A DNA stretch of 64,000 nt from Chryseobacterium pennipullorum (lineage in GTDB: Bacteria; Bacteroidota; Bacteroidia; Flavobacteriales; Weeksellaceae). The notes below the pieces were generated by a model. That model was not told where the DNA came from. It did not search any database and was given only the letters and a program-made list of their open reading frames with translations. The stretch is taken from positions 1 to 64,000 of the forward strand of contig NZ_QNVV01000013.1 in the NCBI RefSeq assembly GCF_003384725.1, in the 5' to 3' direction. Positions within the stretch are counted from its first letter, which is position 1; every line of letters starts with the position of its first letter. Shown here in pieces: positions 59,031-64,000 of this stretch. Position numbers and translations under genes: made by a program.

Positions 59031-59531
59031 TTATTTTTTTGTTCTTTCTTTTAATGAAGGTTGTGGGAAGTAATTTGTAAGATCCATGGAAAAGGTTACG
59101 GAAGTGATTTTCCAGGCTCCGTTGATTTTCATCAACGTCCAGATTTCTTTTCCCCAGTTTTCCATTTTTCCATCATACCAAAAACTGTAATCGAAATTGG
59201 CAGAAGCTACCGCTCCGTCTTCAATGATCTTAATATTGTCAAATTTTTCCTCAGATTTCTCGTCTTTAAAGCTTTTAATAAAAGCTTTATAATCGTCAGC
59301 AAAATAATATTCTGCCTTGGGATTCTTTTCCAGACGCTTAGCATGTGTTCTGTCTCTGTAAATTCCCGTCCATAGTACCGGTTCCTGAAATAAGGACAAA
59401 TACTGAGCTTCATTTCTTGTTTTAATACTTTCCATAAAGTCATTCATTACTTTAAGTATTTCGGTTTCATCCTTGGTTTGAGCCAAAGAGAAATTAAAAC
59501 TAAGCACCCATAGTAAGAGTAGTTTTTTCAT
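59031..59531 (-). CDS. Secreted NTF2/SnoaL-like protein (second copy)
   Basis: A 166-residue exported protein with signal peptide KKLLLLWVLSFNFSLAQ. The body has the NTF2-like layout: LKVMNDFMESIKTRNEAQYL, a mid-part with LWTGIYRDRTHA, then INGAWKITSVTFSMDLTNYF. It resembles the copy at 33786-34307 in overall layout and in the C-terminal NG-WKI-x-SM segment, with moderate similarity. Function unknown. Lies between the LMW phosphatase and the RsmI-like gene with 2-4 base gaps, so it is cotranscribed. Confidence 0.82.
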   Translation of the reverse strand: MKKLLLLWVLSFNFSLAQTKDETEILKVMNDFMESIKTRNEAQYLSLFQEPVLWTGIYRDRTHAKRLEKNPKAEYYFADDYKAFIKSFKDEKSEEKFDNIKIIEDGAVASANFDYSFWYDGKMENWGKEIWTLMKINGAWKITSVTFSMDLTNYFPQPSLKERTKK

Positions 59532-59533
59532 GA

Positions 59534-59986
59534 TTATGATATTAGGATTTGGTTTTTGATAGCATTACATCCTTTATCCAATAATTGATATACCTTTTCA
59601 AAATCATTCATATCTCCCCAATAAGGATCTGGAACTTCAGCATTTTTGTGATCTCCCAATACCTCCAGAAACAGGGAAACTTTCTGGCGTTCTTCTTCAT
59701 TTTCTGTCTTGGAAATTACGTCTTCAAACACGTCAATATCCATACAGTAGATCCTGTCAAATTTTTTAAAGTCTGATCTGTTAATGGGTCTTGATCTCTG
59801 CCCTGATATATCTATTTGGTGGTTGGCTGCTGTTTTTACTGCTCTTTTATCGGGATGCTCCCCTTCATGCATGGAAATAGTTCCTGCAGAATCCACTTCA
59901 AATCCTTCAGGCACTTTTGTTTTCATAATACCTTCCGCCAAAGGGCTTCTGCATATATTTCCCAGACATACCATCAATATATTCAT
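59534..59986 (-). CDS. Low-molecular-weight protein tyrosine phosphatase
   Basis: A 150-residue phosphatase. The P-loop MVCLGNICRSPLAEG has the C7-x5-R13-S signature, and the general acid Asp is in VPDPYWGD. In bacteria these enzymes often control polysaccharide export by dephosphorylating tyrosine kinases. No kinase or capsule gene is next to it here; the neighbours are dnaA and an RsmI-like gene, an arrangement I recall from other flavobacteria but cannot check. First gene of a three-gene operon. Confidence 0.95.
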   Translation of the reverse strand: MNILMVCLGNICRSPLAEGIMKTKVPEGFEVDSAGTISMHEGEHPDKRAVKTAANHQIDISGQRSRPINRSDFKKFDRIYCMDIDVFEDVISKTENEEERQKVSLFLEVLGDHKNAEVPDPYWGDMNDFEKVYQLLDKGCNAIKNQILIS

Positions 59987-60046
59987 AGACTATTGTTTAA
60001 GATTGGAAAAATCAAAGTATAGGTTTCTTTATATCCCACAAAACTA

Positions 60047-60080
60047 AATAAAAAATGAAGAATACTTCTATTCTTCATTT
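60047..60080 (-). terminator. Terminator of dnaA
   Basis: AAATGAAGAAT pairs perfectly with ATTCTTCATTT around ACTTCT, next to an A-rich stretch that reads as T on the minus strand. It lies about 25 bases past the dnaA stop. Confidence 0.82.
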
Positions 60081-60103
60081 CAATTTTATGTTAGCTTACA
60101 GAA

Positions 60104-61558
60104 TTATTGTTTGATTCTTTCCGTAAGGTCTTTTACGTATTTTTTGATCTCTTTATCAATTTTGGATACATCTTTTATGGTATCACAGGCATACATAACC
60201 GTCGAGTGATCCTTTCCTCCCATTTCTTCACCAATCTTAGTGAATGTAGAATTGGTAAATTCTTTTGAGAAATACATAGCCAACTGCCTTGGCAAAGCGA
60301 TTTCTCTTTTTCTGGTCTTGGAAAGCAGCTGTTCTTTTTTGATACCAAAATAGTCGCATACCACTTCCTGAATATAAGGAATATTGATGATTTTTTTCTG
60401 GTTGGCCGCAATTCTGTTGATGGTTTCCTTCAGCAGCTCAAGGCTTAAGTCTCTCTTATATACGGTAGAATAAGCGATCACAGAGTTGATTACCCCTATT
60501 AGCTCTCTTACATTGGTTTTGGCCTCCGCAGCAAGGAAATCAAGCATATCCCCCGGAAGAACAATTCCGTCTCTGCTAAGTTTATCTTCAATGATCTGTC
60601 TTCTTGTAGAAAGATCCGGAGATTTTATTTCTGCAGAAAGACCCCATTTGAATCGGGAAACAATTCTGTCCTGAATATCCATGATATCTGCAGGTGCTTT
60701 ATCTGAAGTAAGGATAATCTGTTTTCCATTTTGATGAAGGTGATCAAAAATATGGAAGAAGCTGTCCTGAGTAGCTGATTTACCGGACAGGAACTGAATA
60801 TCATCAATAATCAGAACGTCCACCATTTGATAAAAATTGGCAAATTCCGTCTGCTTATGTGCTTTGGCAGCAGAGATAAACTGTTGTATAAACTTTTCTG
60901 AAGACAGATACAAAACTACTTTATCAGGAAACTGGTTTTTTACTTCAAGTCCAACAGCCTGGCCAAGGTGGGTTTTTCCTACCCCATAACCACCGTACAA
61001 AAATAACGGGTTAAATGCAGTAGCACCAGGTCTTTTAGCGATAGATCTCGCTACAGTCGCTGCAAATTTATTACTTTCCCCTTCTACATAACTATCAAAA
61101 GAATAGTCCGGTTTCAGGTTAGAATCTATATTTACTTTTCTAATTCCAGGGACCACAAAAGGGTTTACAATATTAGCTGAAAATCCTTGTGGCATTGTTT
61201 CCTGTGTTTTAGGAGTAGGAACGCTTTGTCCCTTCATATTCATGGTAACGGGCTTTTCTTCGCCTTTTGGTCTGTTTTCCATAACAGAATACCATAATTT
61301 CACTCCTTTTCCTATATTTTTCTTCAGGGCAGCAGAAAGTAAGGACAGATAATTGTCCTCTATATATTCCTTGTAAAAATCACTCGGTACGATCAATGTA
61401 AGGTTGTTAGCGACTAACGAAAGTGGCTGCACCTTATCAAATAACATATCGAAAGATTTTTCAAGTTTTTTCAGGTCAGAATTATCTTCAGCTGCGTTGA
61501 GATTATCGCGCATAAACTGAAGGCACTTCTGCCATATCATCATTAAATTGTCATCCAT
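60104..61558 (-). CDS. dnaA: Chromosomal replication initiator protein DnaA
   Basis: A 484-residue AAA+ initiator that binds DnaA boxes and opens oriC. An N-terminal DnaB-interaction domain (1-90) is followed by a variable linker, then Walker A GGYGVGKT (189-196), Walker B VLIIDDIQFL and the sensor region RIVSRFKWGL. The C-terminal DNA-binding domain has the signature GGKDHSTVMYACDTI. Full length. No cluster of TTATCCACA-type boxes is seen beside it, so this is probably not the origin itself. Confidence 0.97.
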   Translation of the reverse strand: MDDNLMMIWQKCLQFMRDNLNAAEDNSDLKKLEKSFDMLFDKVQPLSLVANNLTLIVPSDFYKEYIEDNYLSLLSAALKKNIGKGVKLWYSVMENRPKGEEKPVTMNMKGQSVPTPKTQETMPQGFSANIVNPFVVPGIRKVNIDSNLKPDYSFDSYVEGESNKFAATVARSIAKRPGATAFNPLFLYGGYGVGKTHLGQAVGLEVKNQFPDKVVLYLSSEKFIQQFISAAKAHKQTEFANFYQMVDVLIIDDIQFLSGKSATQDSFFHIFDHLHQNGKQIILTSDKAPADIMDIQDRIVSRFKWGLSAEIKSPDLSTRRQIIEDKLSRDGIVLPGDMLDFLAAEAKTNVRELIGVINSVIAYSTVYKRDLSLELLKETINRIAANQKKIINIPYIQEVVCDYFGIKKEQLLSKTRKREIALPRQLAMYFSKEFTNSTFTKIGEEMGGKDHSTVMYACDTIKDVSKIDKEIKKYVKDLTERIKQ

Positions 61559-61639
61559 TTTTATGCCCTGATTATTCTTTGTTTGTACTGTTTTTAGAAG
61601 GAAGACAAAGGTCTAATTTTTTCTTTTCAAAAAAAAATA

Positions 61640-61671
61640 TTGCAGGTATTGATTATTTAAAAATATATTTG
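61640..61671 (+). promoter_or_regulatory. Promoter of the thioesterase gene
   Basis: TTG at 61640-61642, 21-base spacer, TATATTTG at 61664-61671. The transcript should start near 61677, after the in-frame ATG at 61673, so translation more likely begins at 61694. Confidence 0.65.
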
Positions 61672-61693
61672 TATGTATAATTTAATACCTAAA

Positions 61694-62104
61694 ATGATAC
61701 ACACAACCCACTCAATACGAGTACGTTACGCAGAAACAGATCCCATGAAATATGTATACTACGGCAACTATGCCGAGTACCTCGAAGTAGGCCGGGTTGA
61801 ACTGTTCCGAAGCATTGGAATTTCATACGATGAAATTGAAAACCAAGGAATTTGGCTGCCGGTTTCAGAGTATAAAATCAAATATATCCGTCCCGCCTTG
61901 TATGACCAAAAGTTAGAAATTCATACGATTGTAAAAAAAATTCCGGGGGTAAGAATTGAATTTGAATATGAAATTTACAATGAAGAGCATATTAAAATAA
62001 CAGAAGCTTCCACTACTCTATTCTTTTTGGATGCAAAAACCAACAAAGTCATCAAGTGTCCGGAGTTCCTGATGGAAATGATTGAGAAGAACTGGAAGGA
62101 ATAG
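61694..62104 (+). CDS. Acyl-CoA thioesterase (YbgC/4HBT type)
   Basis: About 136 residues from the ATG at 61694. A hot-dog fold thioesterase: VRYAETDPMKYVYYGNYAEY holds the catalytic Asp and the helix-start Asn-Tyr, as in YbgC/FcbC-type 4HBT enzymes. LEVGRVELFRSIG forms the central helix, followed by the strand block IKYIRPALYDQKLEIHT. It should cleave acyl-CoA esters; substrate length unknown. The repeat array begins right at its stop codon. Divergent from dnaA. Confidence 0.9.
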   Translation: MIHTTHSIRVRYAETDPMKYVYYGNYAEYLEVGRVELFRSIGISYDEIENQGIWLPVSEYKIKYIRPALYDQKLEIHTIVKKIPGVRIEFEYEIYNEEHIKITEASTTLFFLDAKTNKVIKCPEFLMEMIEKNWKE

Positions 62105-62312
62105 ATGACAGGTTATAGGTTATAGGTACAGGTTATAGGTTATAGGTTGTAGGGATTAAAGCAAATATCGATGATAATGTCAATGGTGAATTTTGGAGGT
62201 GCGCCAAGAACAAAGAACAAAGAACAAAGATTCAAGATTCAAGAGCCAAGAGCCAAGATAATGACAACGTAATAGAACCAGCAACAAAAGAAACCAGCAA
62301 CCAGCAACTTAT
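62101..62312. repeat. Array of 7-bp words between thioesterase and pheA
   Basis: Left part: AGGTTAT at 62110, 62117, 62130 and 62137, with one shortened 6-base unit and a variant AGGTTGT. Right part (62203-62258): eight heptamers in a row, GCCAAGA, ACAAAGA x3, TTCAAGA x2, GCCAAGA x2. A CCAGCAA pair and ATAACC, inverse to the left part, follow near 62294-62316. Words occur in runs of two or three identical copies. No open gene lies in this gap. Confidence 0.85.
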
Positions 62313-62413
62313 AACCCGTAACATTAGTCTAAAAACTTTGAAGTTTGAACTCTGTTTATGAATTAATTCGCACCTTTGTACCTTTATTTTAATCATCCCT
62401 TATATTATATATT

Positions 62414-63262
62414 ATGAAGATTGCATTTTTGGGCCCTCATGCGAGTTTTACCCAGCTTGCCACGGCACAGCTTTTTCCGGACGGTGAGCTGATGCCGCAA
62501 GCCAGTATCCTGGACTGCTTCACTGCCGTAGAAACAGGAGAGGCAGCAAAGGCTGTAGTGCCTTTGGAGAATTCCATTGAGGGAACCGTTTCAATGACGC
62601 TGGATTATTTATACAAAACCCCGTCCATTAATATTGAGGCTGAAGCCGTGATGCCTATAGCCCATCACCTGATGATTCATCCGGAGAATTCTGTTGAAGA
62701 CATCGATAGAATATATTCTCACCCACAGGCTTTAGCACAAAGCTTTCATTTTCTGGATACCCATTATAGAGGAATTCCCAGACAGGATTTTTCATCCACA
62801 GCAGCAGCCGCAAAATATGTTTCAGAGAATAAAGACCTCAGGATAGCAGCCGTTGCCAATCAATATGCAGCAAATCTATATGGTTTAAAGATCATCAACC
62901 GCAATATTCAGGATTTTGAACAAAACCACACCCGTTTTATTATCATATCCAGGCAACAAAGCAAGTACGATAACAGCAAGCTGGAATTTTTGGGCGAAAA
63001 ATCAGGAATGCTTATCACTCTTCCGGAAGATCATCCCGGCGGCCTGCATCAGGTATTATCCGTTTTTGCCTGGAGAAAGATGAATCTCAGCAAGATTGAA
63101 TCCAGAACTTTAAAAACAGGGCTGGGAAATTACTTTTTCTTCATTAATGTAGAAGGCCCATGGGAAGAAGTGCTGCATGGAAACGCTCTCAAAGAACTGG
63201 AATCTATCCATGCGGACGTCGATTTCCTTGGAAACTATAGAGAATTTCTTCTAGAGAGTTAA
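62414..63262 (+). CDS. pheA: Prephenate dehydratase
   Basis: A 282-residue enzyme converting prephenate to phenylpyruvate for phenylalanine synthesis. The dehydratase domain (1-180) has FLGPHASFTQLA, VPLENSIEGTVS and the catalytic-site HTRFIIISR. The C-terminal ACT domain (about 195-275, LPEDHPGGLHQVLSVFAWR then KIESRTLKTGLGNYFFFI) carries the ESR-P-type phenylalanine-binding motif, so feedback inhibition is expected. No chorismate mutase part is fused. It is a single gene with a terminator. Confidence 0.95.
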   Translation: MKIAFLGPHASFTQLATAQLFPDGELMPQASILDCFTAVETGEAAKAVVPLENSIEGTVSMTLDYLYKTPSINIEAEAVMPIAHHLMIHPENSVEDIDRIYSHPQALAQSFHFLDTHYRGIPRQDFSSTAAAAKYVSENKDLRIAAVANQYAANLYGLKIINRNIQDFEQNHTRFIIISRQQSKYDNSKLEFLGEKSGMLITLPEDHPGGLHQVLSVFAWRKMNLSKIESRTLKTGLGNYFFFINVEGPWEEVLHGNALKELESIHADVDFLGNYREFLLES

Positions 63263-63294
63263 AAAAATCAACAAATATTAGGTAATTTATCCAT

Positions 63295-63325
63295 AACACT
63301 GCTGTAAAAGCAGTGTTTTTTTTAT
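63295..63325 (+). terminator. Intrinsic terminator of pheA
   Basis: AACACTGC pairs with GCAGTGTT around a TGTAAAA loop and runs into eight T residues. The rest of the 329-base gap holds only the promoter element below and AT-rich DNA. Confidence 0.9.
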
Positions 63326-63557
63326 TTTTTTTTCGCAATAACAACCTAGTTAGCAACCCGTTATAATACATCAAAAATAACCCACCAAAAAGGGAGAATT
63401 ATCCTTGGTAACGCCCTCACAGACATAGATTTGAGAATAATAACTCGTAAAGTTATTATAAAGTAATATATGTTAAAATATAAACATATGTTTAAAAATA
63501 ATTTACCATAATTACGTTAAAATTAAAGATTCCATAACTATCAATATAAATTTTGCG

Positions 63558-63565
63558 TATATTTG
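63558..63565 (+). promoter_or_regulatory. Bacteroidota -7 element of the surface-protein gene
   Basis: TATATTTG, 26 bases before the ATG at 63592. Confidence 0.6.
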
Positions 63566-63591
63566 TTTTATAACTAATTAAAATCTTGATC

Positions 63592-64000
63592 ATGAAAACT
63601 AAACTTTACAGCTTACTGTTGGCATGTGCAACTTTACCATTATTTTCGCAAGTTGGTATCAATACTACAACTCCATCTGCAACTCTAGATGTTAACGGAA
63701 CTATGAAAATTCGATCTCTTCCTTCTACTCCATCACTACCGGGTTATCAAATTTTAGGAGTCAATGTGGGAACTGCTCAGCTTTTCTCAGTAGATCCTTC
63801 TCTGTTAAATGGTGGGTCAGGTACCAACACATCGGTGTATGCTGCTAAAAAAACCACCGGAATCAGTCTTCTTTCCGTAGGTATTTTTGGAGATTTCAAA
63901 CCCGTTAACTTTCAAGCAGCCGAAAGAACTGTAGGTAGCGCTGCCTTATTTAATGATACGACTTCATCGTACACCATCCCATCAGACGGAGTGTATGCCG
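63592..64000 (+). CDS. Exported surface protein, 3' end cut by the window
   Basis: The first 136 residues of a gene that runs off the window. The signal peptide KTKLYSLLLACATLPLFSQ is followed by VGINTTTPSATLDVNGTMKI, a repeat unit frequent at the start of flavobacterial surface or tail-fibre-like proteins. The later FNDTTSSYTIPSDGVYA resembles a C1q/TNF-like beta-sandwich. Whether it has a sorting tail cannot be seen. Function unknown. It has its own promoter box. Confidence 0.75.
   Translation, partial: MKTKLYSLLLACATLPLFSQVGINTTTPSATLDVNGTMKIRSLPSTPSLPGYQILGVNVGTAQLFSVDPSLLNGGSGTNTSVYAAKKTTGISLLSVGIFGDFKPVNFQAAERTVGSAALFNDTTSSYTIPSDGVYA

Noticed and set aside
60081..61672. Replication origin next to dnaA
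   Set aside because: No cluster of TTATCCACA-like boxes and no AT-rich unwinding region with repeats is seen; only one loose TTATCCATA near 63287. In this phylum dnaA is often away from oriC.

Overview
This AT-rich window carries no rRNA, tRNA, phage, IS or CRISPR element. It looks like a chromosomal stretch of a flavobacterium, most probably Chryseobacterium or a close relative. The evidence is a T9SS-type sorting tail on a secreted subtilase, a SusC/SusD pair, GG-leader bacteriocin-like peptides of the kind common in Chryseobacterium, and many copies of the Bacteroidota -7 promoter element TAnnTTTG in front of genes. The genus is an inference; the phylum is well supported.

Layout. (1) 0.1-4.05 kb, minus strand: a sugar/envelope cluster (DegT aminotransferase, secreted unknown, galE, a trans-aconitate-methyltransferase-like enzyme, a cytidylyltransferase). 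(2) 4.1-18.1 kb: mixed housekeeping and secreted genes (S8 peptidase, PEP carboxylase, YqhD-like alcohol dehydrogenase, lipoprotein, SGNH hydrolase, DEAD-box helicase, AarF/UbiB kinase). (3) 18.3-18.85 kb: two tandem Cys-rich GG-leader peptides, then a methyltransferase, an AraC regulator and an esterase. (4) 22.3-30.4 kb: a nitrilase-GNAT fusion and a purine block, purM-purN-purH-purD-guaA, all on the minus strand. (5) 30.7-46.2 kb: flavin reductase and pirin, then a starch/maltodextrin locus in two operons: susC-susD-susE-GH97, and BASS symporter-AstE/M14 hydrolase-GH13-NTF2-sugar MFS. (6) 46.4-50.5 kb: metG and small genes. (7) 51.1-56.2 kb: a tripartite drug-efflux system (TolC, HlyD, 14-TM MFS) with an upstream AraC regulator. 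(8) 56.2-64 kb: Mpo1-like and DUF4349 proteins, an eRF1/Pelota-like protein, an rsmI-like / NTF2 / LMW-PTP trio, dnaA, thioesterase, pheA, and the start of a surface protein cut by the window end.

How genes work together. In the starch locus SusC/D/E would bind and import maltodextrins, GH13 and GH97 would cut them, and the MFS would take maltose or glucose across the inner membrane. The purine block covers later IMP synthesis steps and GMP formation. The efflux genes form one outer-to-inner membrane pump whose promoter overlaps a palindrome, a plausible operator.

The least explained signal is intergenic. Several gaps hold arrays of 7-bp words, often arranged as inverted halves: 25.65, 28.73, 29.38, 30.48, 50.55-50.88, 52.72 and 62.1-62.3 kb. 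Three gaps around the purine genes share a 24-bp core. I know of no name for these. A second recurring-looking element lies at 49.60-49.70 kb. Several genes have a -7 element only 4-5 bases before the start codon, pointing to leaderless mRNAs.
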